64,000 nucleotides of DNA. It comes from Burkholderiaceae bacterium (lineage in GTDB: Bacteria > Pseudomonadota > Gammaproteobacteria > Burkholderiales > Burkholderiaceae_B). The notes under the pieces were generated by a model. It did not search any database and was not told the DNA's origin. It was given only the letters and a program-made list of their open reading frames with translations. The translations under genes were made by a program, and so were the position numbers. How positions within the stretch are numbered: the first letter of the stretch is position 1; every line of letters begins with the position of its first letter. Shown one piece after another: positions 9,701-16,135 of this stretch. The stretch is from positions 62,001 through 126,000 of the forward strand of contig JAMNXR010000002.1 in assembly GCA_023653055.1 (NCBI GenBank), written 5' to 3'.

Positions 9701-9867
9701 TGACCTCTACGCTATTGAGTCTACTTGTCATCCCAGCAGTGTTTACCTACGTGGATGATCTGGCGCAGTGGTTGCATAGTATGCGGGTCAAACTGTCTGG
9801 TCATAGACCTGCTTCAGAGTCTGCAGTTACTGAGGTCGCGACCGCTCAAGTTGACCGCAGCGTGTAA
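6739..9867 (+). CDS. RND efflux pump, inner-membrane transporter (AcrB/MdtB family)
   Basis: Proton-driven resistance-nodulation-division pump of 1042 residues, the normal length for the AcrB family. The proton-relay residues are present: adjacent aspartates at 399-400 in helix 4 (GILVDDAIVEVEN) and the helix-10 lysine at 917 (GVVTKNSILLVEYA). The N-terminal SIRHPIPA and two large periplasmic loops fit the duplicated 6+6 helix architecture. It completes an operon with the lipoprotein channel and adaptor. The last 22 bases (9846-9867) overlap the end of the convergent binding-protein gene. Exported substrates cannot be predicted, and no repressor gene accompanies the operon. Confidence 0.95.
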   Translation: MNFSAFSIRHPIPAILLFILLSIAGVLSFRAIGVQDFPDIELPMVTVEASLPGAAPATLETEVARKLENSIATLQGIKNMYTKILEGTVVINVEFVLEKNAMEAVNDVRDAVTRVRADLPSDVRDPTILRTTTAGRPLMTYAITSSRLDQESLSWLVDNTIAKQLLTVNGVGRVKRMGGLNREIRVELDPARMTALGVTAADVSRRLRLIQQEAPGGRGDIGGAEQAVRTIAIAESAQDLGKIDLSLQDGRRVRLDQIATIYDTTAERRSLALVDGQPVVAFEIMRSKGANEVTVARDVRQIIDGLQATNQDVAFSEQIDNVKMTEENFDASMKLLYEGAILAVLVVWYFLRDWRATIVSAAALPLSILPAFLGIYLFGFTLNMVTLTSLALVVGILVDDAIVEVENIARHLQMGKTPFQAAMDAADEIGMAVIATTFALVAVFLPTAFMDGIPGKFFKQFGWTAVLAIMASLVVARLLTPMMAAYLMKPLGVKHAEPKPDSWVMQRYLKLMTWCLSHRLITIILALVFFVGSLALVPLLPKGFVPPADRGQTMVNIERAPGSTLEDTIRAAESAKEKLSQVPEVRRVFSSVGGGVSGDVFARGSAAEVRKATLTVTLSHRSERSKNQQEVEADIRRVLALEPGVRITVGPQDAGAKMQIVLQSEDPVALGKAAQAAERDLRTLKDVGGVTSSASLVRPELIVRPNFARAADLGVTAQSIAETLRVATSGDYDVSLAKLNLAERQIPIRVKLPDATRTDIAALERLMVPGRYGPTMLGNVVTFTMDSGPAQIDRLNRSRNVILDVELGGRPLGEVFAEAMALPSLSALPPGVTLAELGDTKEMQSLFASFGLAMLIGLLCIYMILVLLFHDFLQPITILGALPLSIGGAFIGLLLTGKSFSMPSLIGLLMLMGVVTKNSILLVEYAITARRHGMLRTEALIDACHKRARPIVMTTIAMTAGMIPIAIGWGSDPSFRSPMAIAVIGGLMTSTLLSLLVIPAVFTYVDDLAQWLHSMRVKLSGHRPASESAVTEVATAQVDRSV

Positions 9868-11426
9868 AAAACGGGTCCTTGAGCTTGGAAGTGTTGCCAG
9901 TTTTTTCTGATCGCACTGAGGTTATAGTTGGCGCCAAGCGGAATGTATGGGACCTGATCAAGAACCTCGACCTGGATAGCTTGGCAGATTTTTTGTCGTG
10001 CTTGCAGTGTGTCAGCAAAAAACCAATCCATCCTCAAGGCTTCAAGCGTGGGGTTGGTTGGCCAGCCAAACCAGCCCTGGTTGCCCGTTCCGCGCATACC
10101 GAGATTGGAGGCTGGATCGAGGTTGCTCGTACCCGTAAGCGCAGTAAAGGCAACGTTCCAACCTCCAGCCTGCGGCAGGTCTTGATTGTTACGACGTTGC
10201 AAATACGTGCCCCAATTCATCGGTCGCAATTCTGTCTTGAGACCTAACTGCTTGAATAAATCTTCTGTGACCAGTGCACAGGCGTGATAGGGCGCGGCAT
10301 CGACGGGATCCAGAATAACGATGGTCTCCCCTTTGTATCCGGATTCTTTAATGCGCTTGCGTGCACGTGCCATGTCGCGCTTGCCGTTGAGCTTCTCCAT
10401 ACCGGCTTCGGAGGCCATCGGCGTTCCTGGCGCAAAGACACCACATTGGGCATTCCAGTATTCGGGAAAATCCGCACCATTGGCTGCCATCATAAAGTCA
10501 GACTGACTGATCACTGACAAAATGGCGCGACGCATCTCCACGTTGTCAAAAGGCGCGTGCAGATGATTAAAACGCATGATGAAAATCGAAGGTAGCGCGC
10601 TTTTAATCAATTCGATGCGGGGGTTTTTGCGCAGCATCGGGATAAAGTCGTTATCAACTAACTCAATGCCATCGACTTCGTTATTTTGAAGCGCCGCAAC
10701 GGCGGTGGCACGATCGGGGATGATGAGCCATTTAAGCGAGTCGATATGCGTGATCTTTGGGCCTGCAGTGTTGCTGGCGATACCATCGGGCCGTGGCACA
10801 TAGTCAGAGGCTTTGGTGTATTCGACCTTAGAGCCTGAGACCCATTGTTCGGGCAAAAACCTGAATGGACCACTACCCACCATTTCCTTGATTGCGACAT
10901 TGTCCGGGGTGTTGGCCAGTCGTTCAGGCATGACGGAGGCAGAGGCGGAGGCGAGGGTGTAGGGCAGCAGTGAAAACGGTCTGCTTAGAGATATTTTTAC
11001 AGTCGTGGCGTCGCTTGCCACAATCTCTGTCACGAGACTAAAAAGCGTTTGCCCCAGCAAATTACGTTTACCAAATCTTTTTAGGCTAGCCACAACATCT
11101 TGGGCCTCAACTGGACTGCCGTCGTGAAAGCGCAAGGCCTGACGCAAGGTCAATGTCCATTGGAGCCGATTTCCACTGAGTTCAACACGCTCAACCATCT
11201 GTGGCTGAGGCTGATATTGAGCATCGAGACCAAATAGCGTGTCAAACACCTGCATAGCATGACAGGCCGTAATCGCTGCGGTCGTGAAAACAGGATCCAA
11301 CACTGAGAGGTCAGTCGAAGGCACCCAGCGAAAGGTGACGGTCGGTGTTTGTGCGGATAGCTTGAATGGCGAACTCAACAGGCCCGCTGTAGTGCCTGTT
11401 GTGGTGAGAAAAGTGCGGCGATCCAT
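9846..11426 (-). CDS. ABC transporter substrate-binding protein, family 5 (orphan, Tat-type signal)
   Basis: Extracytoplasmic peptide/nickel-type binding protein (SBP_bac_5) of 526 residues. The N-terminus MDRRTFLTTTGTTAGLL resembles a Tat signal (RR-x-F-L). Family 5 features include WTLTLRQALRFHDGSPVEAQDVVASLKR near residue 100 and NNEVDGIELV near 230. It is closely related along its whole length to the binding protein at 26516-28114, sharing for example the blocks ATAVAAL, NNEVDG, RFNHLHAPF, GYKGET and ILDPVD. No permease or ATPase gene is adjacent, so it may feed the importer encoded at 22.8-26.5 kb. Its 3' end overlaps the RND pump gene by 22 bases on the opposite strand. Confidence 0.9.
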   Translation of the reverse strand: MDRRTFLTTTGTTAGLLSSPFKLSAQTPTVTFRWVPSTDLSVLDPVFTTAAITACHAMQVFDTLFGLDAQYQPQPQMVERVELSGNRLQWTLTLRQALRFHDGSPVEAQDVVASLKRFGKRNLLGQTLFSLVTEIVASDATTVKISLSRPFSLLPYTLASASASVMPERLANTPDNVAIKEMVGSGPFRFLPEQWVSGSKVEYTKASDYVPRPDGIASNTAGPKITHIDSLKWLIIPDRATAVAALQNNEVDGIELVDNDFIPMLRKNPRIELIKSALPSIFIMRFNHLHAPFDNVEMRRAILSVISQSDFMMAANGADFPEYWNAQCGVFAPGTPMASEAGMEKLNGKRDMARARKRIKESGYKGETIVILDPVDAAPYHACALVTEDLFKQLGLKTELRPMNWGTYLQRRNNQDLPQAGGWNVAFTALTGTSNLDPASNLGMRGTGNQGWFGWPTNPTLEALRMDWFFADTLQARQKICQAIQVEVLDQVPYIPLGANYNLSAIRKNWQHFQAQGPVFYTLRST

Positions 11427-11465
11427 AAGGACTCTGCTAAAAATGTGATGCGATAAAGGCTCAAA

Positions 11466-13145
11466 CTAAGGCGCAAGGCTCCAAAGATTGCCAGTCAGCG
11501 TGGCACGTGCTTCGATACGTAATTTTTCCAAATGTGCCAACAAGGATTTTTGCGCAACCGCATGCAAACGCTCTGGTGTGTCCTCATATGCGATTTTGAC
11601 TAAGACCTCTAGTGGCGCAGGTTGTCCCGCACGTTTGAGTGCAGCCATCACTTTATTTTCACGCTCTTGTCTGTGAATCAAAATACGGTCAACATTTTCG
11701 GCAGACTTGTCCATTAGAAAACCATGGCCTGGCGCGAGGTAGTCTATTTTGTAATCAAGTAGCAACCGTAAGGAGGCCAGATATTCAATCATGTCTCCAT
11801 CCGGCGGGCTGATGACCACCGTGGAGCCTTGCATAATGTGGTCACCCGTAAATAAAAGATTTTGTGACTCCAGCAAAAAGCAGACTTGATTCGAGGCGTG
11901 ACCCGGCGTGTGCAGGACACGAATCGCATGGCCCGCGATATCGAGTCGTTCCTGGTGCGTGACAACGTGATCAGGCCTGAAGGTCTGATCTTGATTGGGA
12001 AAAGCGGGCGCAGGCATGCCATAGACTGCTGCGCCTGTACGCTGCTTAAGCAAGGCGGCAGCGGGCGAGTGATCTAAATGCGTATGCGTGCACAAAATCC
12101 ATCGGATTGGACCTGGCGCGGCTGTGATCAAGGCCTCAATGTGTGTCTCGAGCAGCGGACCAGGGTCGATGACGGCGACGCCTTGTTCGGCATTGCCGAT
12201 CAGATAGCTGTTGGTGCCAGGCCCTGTCATCATGCCGGGATTGGCAGCGGTTAAACGCAAGACGTCTTGTCCGATCGTCACAGCTTGACCCGGTTCGATA
12301 AACGCGCGAAGGGTACCTTGATTGTCGAGGTCGAGCTTTTTAATTTCGGCGTAGGCAAAGTCCCCCGGAATCAACGTGTGCGATACACCTGAGCGATCAA
12401 CCCCAGTCACGGGTGCCATCACCTGTTTTGGACGGGGCTTGCGCGCGTACTCTAGTAATTCCTCAACATATTTAAATGGAGCCAAGCTTTCGAGCGTTTT
12501 AATTGTGGGGAACATCAGATTGAGTGTGCCCGACCTATGCAAGTCAATGGCTTGATCGGGACGTACCCAGAGTTGTCCAACCGTTTCATGGTTATCTTGA
12601 AGGGCTGTTTGTCCCTCAGGGGCTTGAGCCACAAAAAATCGCGTGTCGTAACGTCTTGGACGTCCGGCTTGGGTGACCCAATGACTGTAATAGGCGATAC
12701 GGTCAGTCGCTGCTTGAACTTGCTCTTGCAGCAAAATATCCATAAAAGACAACTTGCTCTGTGCCATATCCACGCGCAGCGCAGCCAGACGTTCCGCTTC
12801 GTGTGCGGCTAGTTGTAGGAGTTGGTCGCTGCCGCGATAACCCAGCAGCAAGCCCGACTCTTCAAAACACTCTCTAATTGCTGCAATCCAGTAGGCCAGA
12901 CCGCCTTGCTCAATACCGAGTGTTTCGCTAGCCGCTTTGTCATCTAGTCCGACGCAAAGAGAAGCGATCTCAGGATGGTGGTCAGCGCGATCGAGTGCAC
13001 CTCCCGGAAAAACATGCATGCCCTTGGCAAACTCAACGGCGGTGGTGCGTTCCATCATGAAGACTTCGATGCCATCGCTGACATTGCGTGCGAGAATGAC
13101 AGTGGCGGCGGGGCGGGGGACGGCTGGAGGCGTTGTGCTACTCAT
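11466..13145 (-). CDS. NUDIX hydrolase-metallo-beta-lactamase fusion protein
   Basis: Two-domain protein of 559 residues from the ATG at 13145. The N-terminal part (about 1-240) is NUDIX-like, with PAATVILAR, the GMHVFPGGALD segment and a Nudix-box core RECFEESGLLLG. The C-terminal part (about 260-480) is a metallo-beta-lactamase fold of the LACTB2/glyoxalase II group, with the zinc motif THTHLDHS, then HTPGHASNQVCF, FTGDHIMQG and APGHG. A winged-helix-like tail follows, as in LACTB2 relatives. The ATG lies one base after the stop of the nitrile hydratase-like alpha gene, which argues for co-transcription. An in-frame upstream Met at 13175 would overlap that gene and is less likely. Substrate unknown; hydrolysis of nucleotide, CoA or thioester compounds is possible. 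Confidence 0.88.
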   Translation of the reverse strand: MSSTTPPAVPRPAATVILARNVSDGIEVFMMERTTAVEFAKGMHVFPGGALDRADHHPEIASLCVGLDDKAASETLGIEQGGLAYWIAAIRECFEESGLLLGYRGSDQLLQLAAHEAERLAALRVDMAQSKLSFMDILLQEQVQAATDRIAYYSHWVTQAGRPRRYDTRFFVAQAPEGQTALQDNHETVGQLWVRPDQAIDLHRSGTLNLMFPTIKTLESLAPFKYVEELLEYARKPRPKQVMAPVTGVDRSGVSHTLIPGDFAYAEIKKLDLDNQGTLRAFIEPGQAVTIGQDVLRLTAANPGMMTGPGTNSYLIGNAEQGVAVIDPGPLLETHIEALITAAPGPIRWILCTHTHLDHSPAAALLKQRTGAAVYGMPAPAFPNQDQTFRPDHVVTHQERLDIAGHAIRVLHTPGHASNQVCFLLESQNLLFTGDHIMQGSTVVISPPDGDMIEYLASLRLLLDYKIDYLAPGHGFLMDKSAENVDRILIHRQERENKVMAALKRAGQPAPLEVLVKIAYEDTPERLHAVAQKSLLAHLEKLRIEARATLTGNLWSLAP

Positions 13146-13146
13146 T

Positions 13147-13839
13147 TCAAGCGAGCGCTGGAGTCGATGCGGCACTCAGCGGAAGCGACGTCCCAATCAT
13201 CGAGTCGCGCGTGACAAGCGCAGCCAACTCAGCCTCACTGAACCCCTCGGTGCCTGCTGGTTGATAGGGCAACACTAAAAATCTTAAGTCAGCTGTGCTG
13301 TCCGAGACGCGGACCTCGACATCATCGGGTAAATGCGTGCCAAACTCAGCGAGCACCTTGCGTGGTTCGACGACAACGCGCGAGCGATAGTCGATTGACT
13401 TGTACCAAGCTGGTGGAATGCCAAGCAGCATACGCGGGTAGCAAGAACACAGCGTGCAGACCACTACGTTGTGAACCGTTGGTGTGTTTTCCAACACGAC
13501 GAGATCAAGCGGCGTTGTGATGTCTAGCTCAAAAGATTCGTTGATCGTCTTGAGGGGGTCGGCCAGCAATTTCTTTTTAAACACAGGATCAAGCCAAGCT
13601 TTGGCGACGATTTTTCCGCCAATAGCAGGCGTCAAGCTATCCTGATAGTCAATTTGTCTGTGTAGCGCATCGGCAGTGATGATGCCTTTTTCATCCAGTA
13701 ATTCTCGAATGGCTGTTTGAAGCAAAACCTCGTAACGATCGTACTGGTCATCGTCGTCGGGAGCCGGTGGCGAGTGAGGATGTGCATGATCGTGATCGTG
13801 ATCATGGTGATCATGGTGGTGGCTGTGTGAAGAACTCAT
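13147..13839 (-). CDS. Cobalt-type nitrile hydratase alpha / thiocyanate hydrolase gamma-like subunit
   Basis: Metal-binding catalytic subunit of 230 residues. The claw motif C128-T-L-C131-S-C133 followed by Tyr-Pro-Arg136 is the cobalt-type signature (iron enzymes have C-S-L-C-S-C). The rest matches the alpha fold: GGKIVAKAWLDP near residue 70, PPAWYKS, YRSRVV and EPRKVLAEFG after the claw, and PAGTEGFSEAELAALVTRD near 205. Arg after CYP, rather than the Trp usual in cobalt nitrile hydratases, is a feature I associate with thiocyanate hydrolase gamma. The first 22 residues contain 11 histidines. The start overlaps the preceding gene by four bases. The reaction could be hydration of a nitrile to an amide or hydrolysis of thiocyanate; the sequence alone does not decide. 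Confidence 0.88.
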   Translation of the reverse strand: MSSSHSHHHDHHDHDHDHAHPHSPPAPDDDDQYDRYEVLLQTAIRELLDEKGIITADALHRQIDYQDSLTPAIGGKIVAKAWLDPVFKKKLLADPLKTINESFELDITTPLDLVVLENTPTVHNVVVCTLCSCYPRMLLGIPPAWYKSIDYRSRVVVEPRKVLAEFGTHLPDDVEVRVSDSTADLRFLVLPYQPAGTEGFSEAELAALVTRDSMIGTSLPLSAASTPALA

Positions 13840-14159
13840 ACTTTTTTTACTCCAGCGATGGGGTCAAGCCAGTGCTCGAAAATATCGGCGACGACGGTGT
13901 CATTGGGACCGCCTGTGTATTCTGGCCAGACGTCTTTTTGTTTAAAGCGGACGCGATACAGCACCCGCATCGGTAAACCTGGCTTGTGAAACGCTAACAA
14001 TGAGGGGTCCCGAAAGCATCCACGTACTTCAGCGATTTCTCCGATCGCACCTCTTAAATAAAAGGGCGTACGGCAGTGGACTTCCGGAGGTTGCTTGCGT
14101 ATGACAACAGGTGTACCCGCAGGTAAGGCTTGTCCAGGACGAGGTTCAATCGCGTTCAT
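13836..14159 (-). CDS. Nitrile hydratase beta C-terminal (SH3-like) / thiocyanate hydrolase alpha-like subunit
   Basis: Protein of 107 residues that corresponds only to the C-terminal SH3-like half of a nitrile hydratase beta chain. Recognisable blocks are the RTPFYLRGAIGEI segment near residues 34-46, with the conserved Arg in RTPxYxRG, then VLYRVRFKQKDVWPEY and DTVVADIFEHWLDP. Start and stop each overlap the neighbouring genes by four bases (ATGA), giving tight translational coupling. In ordinary nitrile hydratases this half is fused to the N-terminal half encoded here by the upstream gene. Separate genes are typical of thiocyanate hydrolase (scnB-scnA-scnC order) and of three-subunit nitrile hydratases. 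Confidence 0.85.
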   Translation of the reverse strand: MNAIEPRPGQALPAGTPVVIRKQPPEVHCRTPFYLRGAIGEIAEVRGCFRDPSLLAFHKPGLPMRVLYRVRFKQKDVWPEYTGGPNDTVVADIFEHWLDPIAGVKKV

Positions 14160-14482
14160 AACGTGCCCGTTTGTTTAAAGCGTTCTCGCAAGACCTCGAT
14201 GCGGTCATCGATTTCTTTTGCCGTCAATAATTGTTGCTCGATGACGAGGTCGCGCACAGCGCGGATCCATTTGTCGTAATACAACATGCTTTTGTAGTCT
14301 GCTTCGGTGTTGGACTCAATGGCGCGTCGCATGGCGTCAGACGTAAAGGCCTGTAATTTTCCGCCAGTCAAAAGTTTTTGCAGGGCATCGACACGCTTTT
14401 CATGGAGCGTGCTGGGATGCTCGTCAAGACAGACCGGCCCTGCCGGTTGTCCACCTAGGTCATTTACCTTTCTTTCAGTCAT
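14156..14482 (-). CDS. Nitrile hydratase beta N-terminal / thiocyanate hydrolase beta-like subunit
   Basis: Protein of 108 residues matching the N-terminal helical half of nitrile hydratase beta. It has NDLGGQPAGPV at residues 7-17, a helix ending in MRRAIESNTEADY, and the YYDKWIRAVRDLVIEQQLLT block near 68-87, which parallels the family pattern YYexWlxAlexllvekgvlt. It is the first gene of the four-gene - strand operon and ends with a four-base overlap with the SH3-half gene. A weak GAGAG lies before the ATG at 14482. Nitrile hydratase accessory proteins are distant homologues of this fold, so an activator role is an alternative, though the gene order favours a structural subunit. Confidence 0.8.
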   Translation of the reverse strand: MTERKVNDLGGQPAGPVCLDEHPSTLHEKRVDALQKLLTGGKLQAFTSDAMRRAIESNTEADYKSMLYYDKWIRAVRDLVIEQQLLTAKEIDDRIEVLRERFKQTGTL

Positions 14483-14639
14483 TCTGGACTCTCATATCAA
14501 CATGCTGAGGATAGAAGCTATTTTTACACCTATTTAGCCTAGACTGTCTTGTGGTTTGGTGGTTGTTGAGCAAAATATTTATGCTAAAAGATCACAGCAA
14601 TCACCCCATTTCAGAATTGAATCTTTTGAGGATGTCTCC

Positions 14640-15281
14640 GTGAGCGATTATTTTTACGAACCCAGCAAAGGCCATGGCCTGCCACATAACCCTTTTAAAG
14701 CCATCGTGGCGCCACGTCCGATCGGCTGGATCTCCAGTATTGATCTGCAGGGTCGTGTCAATCTCGCGCCATATAGCTTTTTTAATGCTTTTGCTGAAAC
14801 ACCACCTGTGATTGGTTTCTGTACCAGCCATGTCCGCAAAGACAGCGTCAACAATATTGATGCAACAGGCGAGTTTGTCGCGAACTTCTGCGGTGCAGAG
14901 CTCGCTCAAGAAATGAACATTAGCTCAGCTTCTGTTGACCCGGGCGTGGATGAGATGAAATTGGCAGGCCTCGATGCGGCTGCCTCTACGCTGGTCAAAC
15001 CGCCGCGTATCGCGCGTGCGATTGCTGCGCTTGAATGTAAGCTGATTAGTACGACTCAGCTCAAAAATGCCAAAGGCGAATTGATCGATACATGGCTCAC
15101 ACTAGGTGAAGTGGTCGGTGTGCACATTAATGATGAGTTTCTTAAGGACGGCATCTTTGATACCGCTGCAGCTCGGCCACTCGGTCGTTGTGGCTACAAG
15201 GGTGACTATGTCGAGGTCAATACCTTGTTTGAGATGATTCGTCCAAAAGAGTACACCCCTGCGAAGTCATCAGGCGGTTGA
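14640..15281 (+). CDS. Flavin reductase-like FMN-binding protein
   Basis: Cytoplasmic flavoprotein of about 213 residues in the flavin reductase/DIM6-NTAB family (split-barrel FMN binding). Supporting segments are IVAPRPIGWISS near residue 24, NLAPYSFFNAFAETPPVIGF near 42 and GEFVANFCGAELA. I choose the GTG at 14640 because GAGGA at 14628-14632 is spaced 7 bases away and the protein then starts just before the conserved fold; the frame extends to 14556. It is divergent from the nitrile hydratase-like operon and convergent with the TauE gene. The redox partner is unknown. Confidence 0.87.
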   Translation: MSDYFYEPSKGHGLPHNPFKAIVAPRPIGWISSIDLQGRVNLAPYSFFNAFAETPPVIGFCTSHVRKDSVNNIDATGEFVANFCGAELAQEMNISSASVDPGVDEMKLAGLDAAASTLVKPPRIARAIAALECKLISTTQLKNAKGELIDTWLTLGEVVGVHINDEFLKDGIFDTAAARPLGRCGYKGDYVEVNTLFEMIRPKEYTPAKSSGG

Positions 15282-15286
15282 GTGTG

Positions 15287-15316
15287 TGAAAAGATTAGCC
15301 TGGGATCAGGCTAATC
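15287..15316 (-). terminator. Intrinsic terminator overlapping the TauE/SafE stop
   Basis: A perfect 10-bp inverted repeat, GATTAGCCTG (15293-15302) and CAGGCTAATC (15307-15316), has a 4-base loop and is followed on the - strand by CTTTTC. The stem includes the last codons and the TAA stop of the TauE/SafE gene. It should end that transcript in the short gap before the convergent flavin reductase gene. Confidence 0.75.
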
Positions 15317-16053
15317 GCTCTAAAGGCGGTCGCGGCACCCAGTAGGAGTAGGCTAATAAAGAAGTAGCGGCGAAACTGCTCCTGCGGAATTTTCTTTCTT
15401 AGAAACTGCCCCACAAATACGCCTATAAATGCAGGCGCTAAGGCCAGTAACGAGGCCGTGGCGATCTCGACCTCATATTCACCGGTGATCAACAGACCGA
15501 TTGCGAGGGCGAGCGAGGCGACCGTAAACCCCAAGCCAAGCGCTTGAATGAGTTCATCGCGTTTGAGCTCAAGTGCCGTGAAGTACGGTGCGAGGGGCAG
15601 GGCGGCAATGCCTGTCGCGCCAGATAATACCCCGGTCATCAGGCCCATGAGCGGTGAGGACCATCGCTCTGCGCGCGTAGAGACCTTGATCCGCGCAGCG
15701 GATAAGCCATAGAGTCCATACGCCATCAGCACAAACCCCAGACCAGCGGTCACGATGGCTGTTTGACCACTCACGATAAAACTCACGCCAAAAGGTGTGC
15801 CGCAACAAATGCCTAGCAACAGAAATTTAAATCTTTTGAGCAACGCGATAAAGTTAGGGCCTGAGAACAGCTGCCAAATATTGGTGATGAGTGAGGGCAG
15901 TACCAGCATCGCGGCGGCCTCAACAGGCGCGACGATCAGTCCGAGGAGTCCAATGGCAATGGTCGGCAGCCCCATGCCGATGACGCCTTTGACGAGTCCG
16001 GCAAGGATAAAAATGAAAGCGACAAGGGTCAGTGAAAGAATCGAGTCAGTCAT
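15295..16053 (-). CDS. TauE/SafE-family membrane permease
   Basis: Integral membrane protein of 252 residues with about 7-8 hydrophobic helices. It belongs to the TauE/SafE (former DUF81) family, members of which export sulfite, sulfoacetate or other organic anions. Typical features are the early FILAGLVKGVIGMGLP segment and its repeat in the second half, LMGLMTGVLSGATGIAALPL, reflecting the internal duplication. The gene is divergent from a TauD-like dioxygenase, so a link to sulfonate metabolism is possible. The family is broad, however, and the substrate is unproven. Its 3' end forms part of a strong terminator hairpin. Confidence 0.88.
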   Translation of the reverse strand: MTDSILSLTLVAFIFILAGLVKGVIGMGLPTIAIGLLGLIVAPVEAAAMLVLPSLITNIWQLFSGPNFIALLKRFKFLLLGICCGTPFGVSFIVSGQTAIVTAGLGFVLMAYGLYGLSAARIKVSTRAERWSSPLMGLMTGVLSGATGIAALPLAPYFTALELKRDELIQALGLGFTVASLALAIGLLITGEYEVEIATASLLALAPAFIGVFVGQFLRKKIPQEQFRRYFFISLLLLGAATAFRAISLIPG

Positions 16054-16135
16054 TATAATTAGTGTCAGTCTTCAATAGCGTCGAAGTCAACGCTTACGAT
16101 AGCACCCTTTCTGAATGCCCTTTTTTAGGATACCT

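Noticed and set aside
13774-13839. Short tandem DNA repeat or CRISPR-like element in the GAT/CAT-rich stretch
   Set aside because: The pattern is explained by the His/Asp-rich coding N-terminus of the alpha-like subunit; no spacers or full repeats are present.
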